A DNA stretch of 21,172 nt from a virus (IMGVR_UViG_3300033148_008314:1-21172); one strand, 5' to 3'; numbered from the stretch's first letter, positions 4,571 to 12,486 are shown. Numbers and translations: made by a program. Notes: generated by a model not told the origin, from the sequence alone.

Positions 4571-6721
4571 ATGGATACCATCCGAGGGAAAATCAGGCGC
4601 GTAATCTTCAGCAAGAATGGATTTCTCATCGCAAAGCTCGACGATGGAGCGATCATACTGGGGGAGATGACCTCCCCCAGCATGGTTATTGAATACGAGT
4701 TTCACGGCGAATGGAAGCACCACGAAACATACGGGGCTCAACTCAAATTCGAAAGCTACGAAGGCAAGTCGCCGAAAGACAGCGACGCTGTCATCGCTTA
4801 CATACGAGAGAACTGCAAGTGGGTCGGAGATTCGACCGCGAAAGCCATAGCAAAAACCTATGGCGAAGATGCGCTGGAGGTCCTCAAGAATGACCCGGAG
4901 CGCGTCACAAAGGAAATCAGGGGCCTTACGCTTGATCGGGCAACTGAGGTATCAGAAAAGCTGAAATCCATCGCAGACCAAGAAGCGCTCTACGTCGAAC
5001 TCAAGAAGCTGTTCCTTGATGTCCCGGTGAGGAAGGCCGCCATCAAGAAGATGGTGGATATGTGGGGAACAGATGCTCCGGCGCAGATCAGAAAAGACCC
5101 GTACATCCTCCCAGACGAGATCAACGGGATTGGCTTCGCAACCGCAGACATCATCGGCCAAAAGCTAGGTGTCAAACAGAATGACGAACGCAGGGTGCGC
5201 GGCGGCATTCTCCATGTGATGAAAGAAGCATCCGGCACGCAGGGGCATACATGCCTCCCGGTATCAGAAGTAGTCAAGAGGTCCGTTGATCTAATTTCGT
5301 GCAAGGGAGATACTGTCGCAAAGATGATCCACGAATGCGAACAGCGGGGGCAGCTCGTTTCGGAAAGCAAGAACCTCTACCTCTATAAGATGCACAGGGA
5401 CGAGGTCTACGTGGTCGGGAAGCTCAAGAGCCTTACATCTCAAGAGACGAGCTGCATCAAACCTGAACTTGAGGGGCTGGCCGACGACCAGGCGGAGGCG
5501 GTCAAGACCTGCCTCAAGCATAACGTTTCGATCCTCACCGGCCCGGCGGGGTCGGGCAAGTCGTTCGCGATCAAACGAGTAATAGACTCGCTAGCGGCCT
5601 CCGGGGGAACAACCAAGCTGGCGGCCCCTACCGGGAAAGCTGCAAAGCGAATGTTCGAGCACACGAACTACGAAGCACAGACTATCCATATGCTGTTAGG
5701 GCCCGAGCCCAGAACAAGCAAGAGCGGCAAATTGTCGTTCAAGTTTCTCCACGACGAAGGAAACCCCTTAGATATTGACACACTCGTCCTTGACGAAGTC
5801 AGTATGCTGGACCTGCCGCTGTTCGCGTCCATGCTTCGAGCCCTCCCGGAGAGCGTACGCCTCATAATGATAGGAGATGTCAACCAGCTGCCGGCCGTAG
5901 GTGCAGGCAACGTCCTCCGGGACATGATCACGTCCGGGGCAATACCAGTGTCTAGTCTAACAACGATCAAGCGCCAAAACCCTGGACTGTTGTTGAGGAA
6001 TGCGCACGCCGTGAAAGACGGGCTCAACATCGATGTCGAGAACGGCGAGCCAGGCGGTGATTTCTACTTCTTGAGTATGGGGCAGAAGTCTGACATCGTG
6101 AAAGAGATCACCGACCTTGTATCAAAGCGGCTACCTGGCACATACGGGTATGACAGCATGCGTGACATCCAAGTTATCTCCCCATTCCGCGAGAAGACGA
6201 TTCTGTCGTGCAAGTCGCTGAACACTGAGCTTCAAAAAGTACTTAACCCGAGGGGCGCCGCCATTGGCAAGACGATCTTCAGAAAGGGCGACAAGGTCAT
6301 CCAGAAGCGGAATGACTATTCTCTGGGCATCGTCAACGGGGATATCGGGATTGTTAAGGGCTCGGAAAAGGAAAGCAGCACGCACAAGATCATTGTGGCA
6401 TTCACCAACCCGGACAAAATCGTGTCGATACCGATGTATGAGAATAACCTACAGCTTGCGTATGCGTTGACCATCCATAGCGTCCAGGGCAGCGAGTGGC
6501 CGGCGGTCGTCTGCCCGATCCACACTTCGTTCGGGTCGTTGATCATGCAGAGGCCGTTGGTGTACACGGCGATCACAAGGGCGAAGAGTCTTTGTGTGGT
6601 CGTCGGCCAGCTCAAGGCGATGCGAGCAGCGATCAAGCGTAACAGGCCTATCAATAGGTACACAACTCTGAAGGAGAGGCTCACCAAAGAATTCCAGACG
6701 TCTGTGGCTGTACTAAACTAG
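4571..6721 (+). CDS. recD2: RecD2-type SF1B DNA helicase
   Basis: An ATP-driven 5'-3' DNA helicase of 716 residues, the usual RecD2 length. It has an N-terminal beta-barrel (1-65) and helix-hairpin-helix-type repeats (about 70-200, including GIGFATADIIGQKLG), then the two-domain helicase core. Core motifs are GPAGSGKS (Walker A, 324-331), APTGKAAKR (Ia, 352-360), LDEVSMLD (Walker B, 407-414), GDVNQLPAVGAGNVL (III, 435-449), the HSVQGSEW motif (about 634) and YTAITRAK (VI, about 663). All key residues appear intact. It sits mid-operon after the DUF669-like gene. In phages such helicases serve replication restart or recombination rather than an RecBCD complex; no RecB or RecC is present. The start has a hairpin and SD directly in front of it. 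Confidence 0.93.
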   Translation: MDTIRGKIRRVIFSKNGFLIAKLDDGAIILGEMTSPSMVIEYEFHGEWKHHETYGAQLKFESYEGKSPKDSDAVIAYIRENCKWVGDSTAKAIAKTYGEDALEVLKNDPERVTKEIRGLTLDRATEVSEKLKSIADQEALYVELKKLFLDVPVRKAAIKKMVDMWGTDAPAQIRKDPYILPDEINGIGFATADIIGQKLGVKQNDERRVRGGILHVMKEASGTQGHTCLPVSEVVKRSVDLISCKGDTVAKMIHECEQRGQLVSESKNLYLYKMHRDEVYVVGKLKSLTSQETSCIKPELEGLADDQAEAVKTCLKHNVSILTGPAGSGKSFAIKRVIDSLAASGGTTKLAAPTGKAAKRMFEHTNYEAQTIHMLLGPEPRTSKSGKLSFKFLHDEGNPLDIDTLVLDEVSMLDLPLFASMLRALPESVRLIMIGDVNQLPAVGAGNVLRDMITSGAIPVSSLTTIKRQNPGLLLRNAHAVKDGLNIDVENGEPGGDFYFLSMGQKSDIVKEITDLVSKRLPGTYGYDSMRDIQVISPFREKTILSCKSLNTELQKVLNPRGAAIGKTIFRKGDKVIQKRNDYSLGIVNGDIGIVKGSEKESSTHKIIVAFTNPDKIVSIPMYENNLQLAYALTIHSVQGSEWPAVVCPIHTSFGSLIMQRPLVYTAITRAKSLCVVVGQLKAMRAAIKRNRPINRYTTLKERLTKEFQTSVAVLN

Positions 6722-6753
6722 AGGAGCGGGCAGGCTAACGGGAGGCCGCGCCG

Positions 6754-7221
6754 ATGATCATTGTTGTCGATACGCAAGAACAGACGCCGTACACGTTCGA
6801 ATACTATGGCGTGACCACTGAGAGCAGGAAGCTCAAGAGTGGCGACTACTCTGTCGCCGGATACGAAGATCAGGTTTCCGTTGAACGCAAAACACACTCT
6901 GATGCATTCGGGTCACTCGGGAAGGGGCGTGCTCGGTTTAAGCGCGAGATGATTCGTCTGAGCGAGTATAGATACGCCGCCATTATCATCGAATGTAATC
7001 TATCCTCATTCTTGGAACGACCGCCTTGCTCGTCGATGAACCCAATCGCCGCGATCAATTCTCTGATCTCATTTGATATCAAGTACGGTGTTAGAGCTAT
7101 CTTCGCCGGGTCGAGAGGGCTGGCTGAGGCGTATACATTCCGCCTGCTGCAGAAGTTCTACAGCTACTGCGTAGAAATCGAAGCTGGTAAAACCATAGAT
7201 AGGCCGAGGAATGTCAAATAG
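6754..7221 (+). CDS. ERCC4-domain (XPF-like) nuclease
   Basis: 155 residues, a free-standing ERCC4 nuclease domain. Metal-binding residues are visible: D6 and E9 in VDTQEQ, D31 in SGDYSV, and the signature E44-R45-K46-x3-D50 (VERKTHSD). Such enzymes cut 3' flaps and branched DNA. They are typical of archaea and eukaryotes (XPF/Mus81) but also occur alone in phages. There is no helix-hairpin-helix tail, so DNA targeting must come from a partner. GGGAGG lies about 9 nt before the ATG. The 3' end overlaps the next gene, the primase-helicase, by 11 nt, implying translational coupling and probably cooperation at the replication fork. Confidence 0.85.
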   Translation: MIIVVDTQEQTPYTFEYYGVTTESRKLKSGDYSVAGYEDQVSVERKTHSDAFGSLGKGRARFKREMIRLSEYRYAAIIIECNLSSFLERPPCSSMNPIAAINSLISFDIKYGVRAIFAGSRGLAEAYTFRLLQKFYSYCVEIEAGKTIDRPRNVK

Positions 7222-10200
7222 CTGGCAGGAATATAAGGCCGAGATAGAGCAACGCCTAAAGGTCGAACCGATGCGCGTGTATGGCAACATAGGAAAATCG
7301 GAAAAAGCCGAATCCAACGAAGATGGTTGGATGATGGGGCTCTGTCCATTCCACCGCGATACCAGCCCTTCGTTTGCGTTCAACGTTCAGCACTTGGGAT
7401 GGGCATGTTTCGCCGGCTGCGGCAAAGGCGACGTCTGGGACTTCATCACGATCACCAGCGGCCGAACATTCAAAGAAGCGATCACTGACATGGGCGACGA
7501 GCTCGGGATCAAGCGCCCCGGCAGTGCGGACTTCGTGAATAGACCACCGATCAAAAGGGATGCAATCGAAGCTCACGAGAAAGAGCTCTGGGAGAGCAAG
7601 AAAGCGTCTCTACTGGATTATCTTCGCAATGACCGCGGGCTCGCTGACGAGACGATCAAGCTGCGCAGGATTGGATGGTCTTCCAAAAAGAAGCGATACG
7701 TCATACCGGTCTTCGACGAGAAGGGCGTGTGCTGGAATCTCCGGCTCTACAGCCCGACTGCCAAAGCAAAGATGATCAACCACCGGACCAACACTATTCG
7801 GTATGGCAAACCGGCCAGATTGTACGGTCTTGAGTTGCTCGCCAAAGACAAGAGTGATTTTGCGATGATCACCGAGGGCGAGTTTGATTCCATGCTCGCC
7901 GTTCAGTTTGGGATTATGGCGGTCAGCGGCACGCATGGATGCGGAACGTTCAACGAGAAATGGGTGGGCCATTTCAAGGGCAAGAAGGTCGCCCTCTTCT
8001 ACGATCAGGATGAAGAAGGCAAGCGGGCAGTCAATGAAATCGTGTTGCCGCATTTCAAGTCGGCAGTGAAGAGTGGCCAGGTCAAGTCGGTTAGCATTAC
8101 CTCTCCTCCTCTCGCCGGCACGAAAGACGACAAGGACATTACCGACTGGGTCGTGAAGCGTGGTTGTACGCCAGCTCCATTCAAGAAGATGGTCCACGAC
8201 TCCCCGGTTCACGTCTTCGAAGACGACCCGCAGACTACTCAGGATCAATACGAGCTGCTCGAAAAGGCTGCTAACAATCCTCCGATCCCGATCAGAAGCT
8301 TTGCGGAGATCGACCGCACCGACCTGATCGGCAAGCGCGTCTCCTGTGAGATCACGGTATGCAGCGAATCCAAGCAGTCCTACTTCGCCGCCGAAGAGTT
8401 TCGAGTAAGGTCCTGTATACTCAAGTCAGCCGGAAGATGTGCACTGTGCTCTGGCCCGATACGAATACCACACGGTGCTCGAGATTTCATCGGGTCATGC
8501 ATGTCGAGCGATGCCCAGGTGTCCGCGATGCTCGCACGGAACTACTGCTCGAAGGGACAGCGACCTCAGATTGAGGTCACGTCCAAGAGGACCGTCCGTG
8601 AGTTTCTCGCGCACCAGAAGGTAAGCCGCGTCAGCAACGTCCAAGTGAATATCCAGCACGAGCAGGAAGATGACGAAGCCATCATCGAGGCCGTCGAGAA
8701 AGCGGCCGACGACAAGAACCCCCCGGAGCGCAAGAAGCGTAAGCGCGGGCGCCCTAAAGCCAAGGACGATATGTACGACGAGAAGAACAATCAATTAGTC
8801 GAGAGAAACGTCTACTACCTGTCGGATAAGTCGATCACTCCCGGCAACTACTACGCTGAGGGCTGGGTGACAGACCGGCCGCAGGACCAGGGATCCACCT
8901 TCCTGATAGACTATTTGGAGCCCCAGGAGGACGATTATGAGTCGTTCGACAAGAACGATCATATTGACGATCTAAAGGCCATAGACGCATTTTCTATGGA
9001 ACAGATAGTCGAGGACATCAGGAACAATGTTACTCGCGTCTACGAGCGCGACGAGCTCCTGCTGGCCACCCTGATGGCGTACCTAAGCCCACGCTTCTTT
9101 AATTTCAACGGGGAGCGCCTCCGGGGGTGGATGTGTATGGCAATTATCGGAGATGTCGGGACCGCCAAGACCAAGACGTTTTCAACGTTGGCACAGTGGA
9201 TCGACGTGGGTGACGTATTCAGCAGCCTGACTGGTTCAAGAACAGGACTGGCGTATTCTATCCAGCAGGCCGTTTCGAAGTCGTGGCACGCCCGGATAGG
9301 CCGGTACCCGGCAAACTCTCGAAAGCTGCTCATGGTCGACGAAATACAGTTGATGCGTCATGAGGAACTGAAGCCGATATCCAAGGCTATGGACGAAGGT
9401 GTTCTGAAAATCGATCGGGTTGTCGAGAAGACCTACGAATCTCAAACTCGTGTGATCTTCATCGGAAACCCGAAGCAGCCGCAGATGGATAACTACCAGC
9501 TGGGCTGCCAAGCTCTCAAGCAGGTGTTTCCGATCATGATCATCAGGCGTCTGGATCTGGTGGTCCTGGCTAACAGGCACGACGTTACAGGCATCAGTAG
9601 TATTCTCCACCAGACGCACGAGAAGCCCAAGAAGCAGCTTATCACCGCCGACATGCTTCGTTCGCTCGTCTATCTCATGTGGAAGATACGGCCCGAGCAA
9701 ATTGTGTTCACTGATGACGCTGTGCAGGAGTGCATGAAGCAGGCCGACGTCCTCAGCGAAAAGTTCGGCAGCGCATCGCCAGTGCCCCTGGTCGCAAACT
9801 ACGAGATCGATAAGAAGCTCGCCCGGCTGGCTATACCAATAGCCGCGCTCGACGGGTCGTTTGATGATGAGTTCGAAACCTTAACCGTAGAGGCAAAGCA
9901 CGTAGGAATGACCTCAACCACGCTGGATATGATCTACAGCGCGGAAAACTTCCAGCTGGACACTTACTCCGAGCAAATGAAGATCCGGGAGTCGGTAGAA
10001 GACTATGACAAAGTCGTTCAGATGTTCGACGACAGTATCAAAAACGAGTGCCATGGCAGGAACGGTAGCAGCTCCCAGTTGAAGCGCATGTTGTTCTCTA
10101 TCTGGTCTCAGAATATTGAACAGGACGGTGTCAACGGCCAGCAGGCATCTATCTCGCGCAACGACATTGTCGATTCTACCGGCCTGAGCAAGAAGTTTGT

Positions 10201-10432
10201 GTCGAACAAGATGCAGATGTTGAAGTCGACAAACCTAATCTCATCGTCTCGGCACGGATACGAGAAGACGCCGAAGTTCGCACGGCTGTTCCGGCGCCTG
10301 CTGAGGGATCGCCCTGGGTTCTTCGACGAGGTCAAGAGTTACTCCGTTGTCTCCGGGGAGGATAGTTTCGCGCCGAGGGATGATGACGGCCACCTAGATT
10401 TTACAGGTGAATCGGGCGCGGATGACGACTAA
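7211..10432 (+). CDS. Toprim primase fused to an MCM-like helicase
   Basis: A 1073-residue multidomain replication protein. The N-terminus is bacterial DnaG/phage type: a CHC2 zinc finger (C45, H48, C66, C70) and a Toprim catalytic core with EGEFDS (222-227) and DQDEEG (265-270). Residues 365-450 look like an MCM-style OB region with a Cys cluster (C402, C410, C413, C430, C446). A basic linker (about 503-520) follows. The C-terminal AAA+ core reads as MCM: Walker A GDVGTAKT (647-654), the helix-2-type TGSRTGLAYS segment (674-683), Walker B LLMVDE (706-711), sensor 1 GNP (752-754), the RRLDL arginine-finger region (779-783) and a winged helix (about 975-1040). The product should make primers and unwind the fork. 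The start overlaps the ERCC4 gene. MCM versus another AAA+ clade is judged from motifs only. Confidence 0.85.
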   Translation: MSNSWQEYKAEIEQRLKVEPMRVYGNIGKSEKAESNEDGWMMGLCPFHRDTSPSFAFNVQHLGWACFAGCGKGDVWDFITITSGRTFKEAITDMGDELGIKRPGSADFVNRPPIKRDAIEAHEKELWESKKASLLDYLRNDRGLADETIKLRRIGWSSKKKRYVIPVFDEKGVCWNLRLYSPTAKAKMINHRTNTIRYGKPARLYGLELLAKDKSDFAMITEGEFDSMLAVQFGIMAVSGTHGCGTFNEKWVGHFKGKKVALFYDQDEEGKRAVNEIVLPHFKSAVKSGQVKSVSITSPPLAGTKDDKDITDWVVKRGCTPAPFKKMVHDSPVHVFEDDPQTTQDQYELLEKAANNPPIPIRSFAEIDRTDLIGKRVSCEITVCSESKQSYFAAEEFRVRSCILKSAGRCALCSGPIRIPHGARDFIGSCMSSDAQVSAMLARNYCSKGQRPQIEVTSKRTVREFLAHQKVSRVSNVQVNIQHEQEDDEAIIEAVEKAADDKNPPERKKRKRGRPKAKDDMYDEKNNQLVERNVYYLSDKSITPGNYYAEGWVTDRPQDQGSTFLIDYLEPQEDDYESFDKNDHIDDLKAIDAFSMEQIVEDIRNNVTRVYERDELLLATLMAYLSPRFFNFNGERLRGWMCMAIIGDVGTAKTKTFSTLAQWIDVGDVFSSLTGSRTGLAYSIQQAVSKSWHARIGRYPANSRKLLMVDEIQLMRHEELKPISKAMDEGVLKIDRVVEKTYESQTRVIFIGNPKQPQMDNYQLGCQALKQVFPIMIIRRLDLVVLANRHDVTGISSILHQTHEKPKKQLITADMLRSLVYLMWKIRPEQIVFTDDAVQECMKQADVLSEKFGSASPVPLVANYEIDKKLARLAIPIAALDGSFDDEFETLTVEAKHVGMTSTTLDMIYSAENFQLDTYSEQMKIRESVEDYDKVVQMFDDSIKNECHGRNGSSSQLKRMLFSIWSQNIEQDGVNGQQASISRNDIVDSTGLSKKFVSNKMQMLKSTNLISSSRHGYEKTPKFARLFRRLLRDRPGFFDEVKSYSVVSGEDSFAPRDDDGHLDFTGESGADDD

Positions 10433-10460
10433 GGCGTGGGATAGACATTATACCTAGGAG

Positions 10461-10713
10461 TTCGGAGCACAGTTTCTAACCTAAGGGGCACAATGAGTTA
10501 CACCGAAAATCACCGCGACTGTGCCCCGATCTTTTTGTTTGGAGACCCCTACCCCCACCGACACACACTACTACTGTCACTATACCTACAATATATAAGT
10601 GTCAGTGACAAATTAAGTCCAGATGCTCTTATTCATTTTAATAGTTCGGGGCACAGTTAAATGAGATATGTATTTAAGTATGTATATTACATGTACTTAA
10701 ACTGTGCCCCGAT
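10461..10713 (+). other. Candidate replication origin: GGGGCACA-type repeats plus AT-rich hairpin
   Basis: The 313 nt between the primase-helicase and the next gene hold no credible ORF. Instead there are five copies of a GGGGCACAGT-like word: direct at 10464, 10485 and 10648, and inverted at 10518 and 10701. The last direct/inverted pair, TCGGGGCACAGTT (10646-10658) and AACTGTGCCCCGA (10700-10712), is perfect over 13 bp. It encloses an AT-rich stretch with its own dyad (TTTAAGTA/TACTTAAA). A further dyad, TGTCACT (10575-10581)/AGTGACA (10604-10610), lies between. Iterated sites plus an AT-rich segment next to replication genes are typical of phage origins, but this is inference. Confidence 0.5.
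10485..10536 (+). terminator. Probable terminator of the replication operon
   Basis: GGGGCACA (10485-10492) pairs with TGTGCCCC (10520-10527) across a 27-nt loop, followed by GATC and five T (10532-10536), then GTTT. The right arm can alternatively pair with a third copy (TCGGAGCACAGT, 10462-10473) with one mismatch. The loop is long for an efficient terminator. Confidence 0.5.
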
Positions 10714-10726
10714 AGGGTTGCCTATC
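10711..10726 (+). promoter_or_regulatory. Tetraloop hairpin before the RBS of the 10746 gene
   Basis: GATAGG (10711-10716), loop GTTG, CCTATC (10721-10726). GGGAGGAG, the SD for the TTG start at 10746, follows 4 nt later. Same arrangement as at 2778, 3989 and 4542. Confidence 0.45.
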
Positions 10727-10745
10727 AAGAGGGAGGAGTCGTAAG

Positions 10746-11501
10746 TTGAGGATTTCCCGTGTGAAGGAGCGGTATATCAAAACGACACGTCACGAATCAG
10801 GTGGTTTGGCGGAAAACCGACTTACCGAGAATGTATTAAAAGCGCCTATTTGTGACAGTACGCTGCTAGAGAGTGTCACCGACTGTAGACGTATAGGAGG
10901 CAAATCCGGATCTCAAACCCCGGCAACCGGGGGCCCCGGGATAATTGAGACGCCCAGGTCAGCCGCGGGGAAGGACCCCATCGCCGGCGACTCGGCATAC
11001 TGCCGTCTGAAATTCCCGTGGGCAGAAGGCGATTTCATTGTCTACTGCGTCTCCCGGGAGGATCTATGGAAGGTCAGAAAGGACATGCGATCTCGCGGTG
11101 TGAAACCGATTATCTACCTGAAAGCAGAGTTGGCTGTGATTACCAAGGCGACAGAAGGACAGTCTGACGGGGAAGCCGCGGCGACATTTCAGAGGATTCA
11201 TAAACTCAAGAAGAAGTCCGGTGGCTGGATCGTCGGAACGGAAGGCGGGCGGAAGGTGGTCCAGGTGATCAACAAGAAGCCGCCAGACGGAATCAAAAAT
11301 CTCCAAGCCGAATACAATAAGGTGCTCGCAAGAATTAAGAAGGCCGTAGTGTTTTTGCAGAGCGCTTCAGATGAAGAGAAGGAAGAATGGGGTGGGGCAT
11401 ATACAGAGGTATTGGGTAGAGCTTCGGCAATTACTAAAGAGTTGCTCTCAAAGGGCTATGGCCCGACGAGCGGCCAATTAACAAACGGATTCGACGTATG
11501 A
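10746..11501 (+). CDS. Hypothetical protein, 251 aa
   Basis: Not recognised. I chose TTG 10746 because a very strong SD (GGGAGGAG) sits about 8 nt upstream. The first 90 residues are low-complexity, polar and Gly/Pro-rich, probably disordered. Residues 95-130 (LKFPWAEGDFIVYCVSREDLWKVRKDM...) look folded, with alternating strands and helices. The C-terminal 70 residues are helical and charged, with coiled-coil tendency around KNLQAEYNKVLARIKKAVVFL. DNA in the N-terminal part carries an inverted pair, GTGACA (10852)/TGTCAC (10874), like one in the origin region next door, so the 5' end may double as a protein-binding site. The stop overlaps an ATG (11498), suggesting coupling to a downstream small frame. 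Confidence 0.6.
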   Translation: MRISRVKERYIKTTRHESGGLAENRLTENVLKAPICDSTLLESVTDCRRIGGKSGSQTPATGGPGIIETPRSAAGKDPIAGDSAYCRLKFPWAEGDFIVYCVSREDLWKVRKDMRSRGVKPIIYLKAELAVITKATEGQSDGEAAATFQRIHKLKKKSGGWIVGTEGGRKVVQVINKKPPDGIKNLQAEYNKVLARIKKAVVFLQSASDEEKEEWGGAYTEVLGRASAITKELLSKGYGPTSGQLTNGFDV

Positions 11502-11590
11502 GTGTATCGACCTGGGCGGGTTGCAGTCAAGATTGGTGGATTTCTGCGCGGCAACATTGCGAGGAGGCGTTTTCCCCAAGGATGATCTGA
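11498..11590 (+). CDS. Possible 30-residue ORF overlapping the upstream stop (ATGA)
   Basis: The ATG at 11498 overlaps the TGA of the previous gene in the classical ATGA coupling arrangement and opens a 30-residue frame ending at 11590. The peptide is Trp- and Cys-containing and not recognised. A different frame over the same DNA (11521-11697) looks more protein-like, so the true coding frame here is uncertain and a frameshift is possible. Confidence 0.25.
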   Translation: MSVSTWAGCSQDWWISARQHCEEAFSPRMI

Positions 11591-11697
11591 TAGCCAGCAC
11601 GAAAGTCGGCGGATTGTCTGCCGCCAGGACTTCAGCGCATAGTCATTGTAGGGGAGTCGTTTTTGATGGCAGGCCTGCTGGCGATGAAGTTCGATGA
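11521..11697 (+). CDS. Possible short or frame-disrupted gene, 58 aa
   Basis: From about 11482 to the TGA at 11695-11697 one frame is open and reads like a folded protein (LQSRLVDFCAATLRGGVF, then PKDDLIASTKVGGLSAART). Codon usage is similar to the neighbours. It lacks an ATG; the first usable starts are TTG 11521 and GTG 11533, neither with a good SD. It could be the continuation, after a frameshift or sequencing error, of the ATGA-coupled frame that begins at 11498, or the remnant of a decayed gene. Confidence 0.3.
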   Translation: MQSRLVDFCAATLRGGVFPKDDLIASTKVGGLSAARTSAHSHCRGVVFDGRPAGDEVR

Positions 11698-11722
11698 CGA
11701 GGGAAAGGATTCTTCCAAATGA
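11666..11722 (+). CDS. Possible 18-residue peptide coupled to the next gene
   Basis: ATG 11666 lies 9 nt behind GGGGAG (11651-11656). Its TGA (11720-11722) overlaps the ATG of the deoxyribosyltransferase-like gene (11719). The peptide MAGLLAMKFDDEGKDSSK is unknown. Its main effect may be to deliver ribosomes to the next start, which has no SD of its own close by. Confidence 0.3.
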   Translation: MAGLLAMKFDDEGKDSSK

Positions 11723-12138
11723 AAGTCTACATCGCATCGTCGTGGCGGAACGAGCACGCAGTCCGGATGCTCACGGATCTACTCCGTGCGGAAGACATCG
11801 AAGTAATCAGTTTCATCGAGCGTGCGGCAGAGTCAGAGAAGCTCGCGCACAACCCGGATCGCAAGACACTTGAGGAGTGGATCTGGAGCGACGACGGGGA
11901 AAAGAAGTTCGATTTTGACACTGACGGTGCAACGAGGTCAGATGTCGTTGTCTATGTCGGGCCGTCGGGGACAGACGCATGGGCGGAAGTCGGCGCGGCC
12001 TGGGCGAACGGGATCACGGTCATGGGGCTCTGGGCGAAGAGCGAGCCGGCCGGGTTGATGCGGAGGATGGTCCACTGGTACAGCGATTATCACGCGCTTG
12101 TTGAGAGCGTGAAGGGGTACAAGCAGGGTGGATTCTAG
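11719..12138 (+). CDS. Nucleoside 2-deoxyribosyltransferase-like protein
   Basis: 139 residues. The N-terminal MKVYIASSWRNEHAVRML, the central TRSDVVVYVGPSGTDAWAEVGAAWA (about 73-97) and the GITVMGLWAKSE strand match the Rossmann-like nucleoside 2-deoxyribosyltransferase/DUF4406-type fold. In this fold the SS/R of the first loop and the D/E of the (S/D)xxxExG motif bind and cleave a nucleoside or nucleotide glycosidic bond. In phages such proteins are thought to salvage or detoxify nucleotides, or to act on signalling nucleotides; substrate cannot be inferred here. Asp-Ala-Trp-Ala-Glu near residue 88 probably supplies the catalytic Glu. Start ATG 11719 overlaps an upstream stop codon. It is followed by a small unknown gene with its own SD. 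Confidence 0.7.
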   Translation: MKVYIASSWRNEHAVRMLTDLLRAEDIEVISFIERAAESEKLAHNPDRKTLEEWIWSDDGEKKFDFDTDGATRSDVVVYVGPSGTDAWAEVGAAWANGITVMGLWAKSEPAGLMRRMVHWYSDYHALVESVKGYKQGGF

Positions 12139-12152
12139 CAAGGAGAAAAAAG

Positions 12153-12443
12153 ATGCCCGAGAAGCAAAGCTGGATGGAGAAGTTCACGGCGGAGTACCTC
12201 AAGGCGAGCGAGTTCGATCCGATGACCGAGAAGAACTCACTGACGGTCCAGACGTTCAGATCGATCGCGCAGATAGTTGCGCTCAGGGCCCAGGGCCTCG
12301 ACCACCGGAAGATGGCGTTGCTCGCGGCTGACATCTTCGAGTACCAACTCCTTAACCGGAAGCGTGCCATCGACGACGTTGCGCGGATCGCGGTGAAGGA
12401 GACCGAGAAGGAAGTTGCGGCGGCGAAGGCTGGGCCGCAGTGA
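12153..12443 (+). CDS. Hypothetical protein, 96 aa, helical
   Basis: Not recognised. ATG 12153 follows a good SD (AAGGAG, 8-nt spacing). The protein is predicted to be almost entirely alpha-helical, with long charged helices around residues 5-20, 30-70 and 72-92, and no cysteines. The charge pattern suits a small oligomeric or nucleic-acid-associated protein, but nothing specific supports that. It ends the short operon that begins at 10746; a non-coding regulatory region of about 320 nt follows. Confidence 0.7.
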   Translation: MPEKQSWMEKFTAEYLKASEFDPMTEKNSLTVQTFRSIAQIVALRAQGLDHRKMALLAADIFEYQLLNRKRAIDDVARIAVKETEKEVAAAKAGPQ

Positions 12444-12486
12444 ATCAGCCAACTCAAGAACAGCGCCGGGTAGAAACTCAATAGAA

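Noticed and set aside
10917-10940. CCCCGG/CCGGGG palindrome as a terminator or operator
   Set aside because: It lies inside the 10746 coding frame, has no T-run, and is explained by local Gly/Pro codons.
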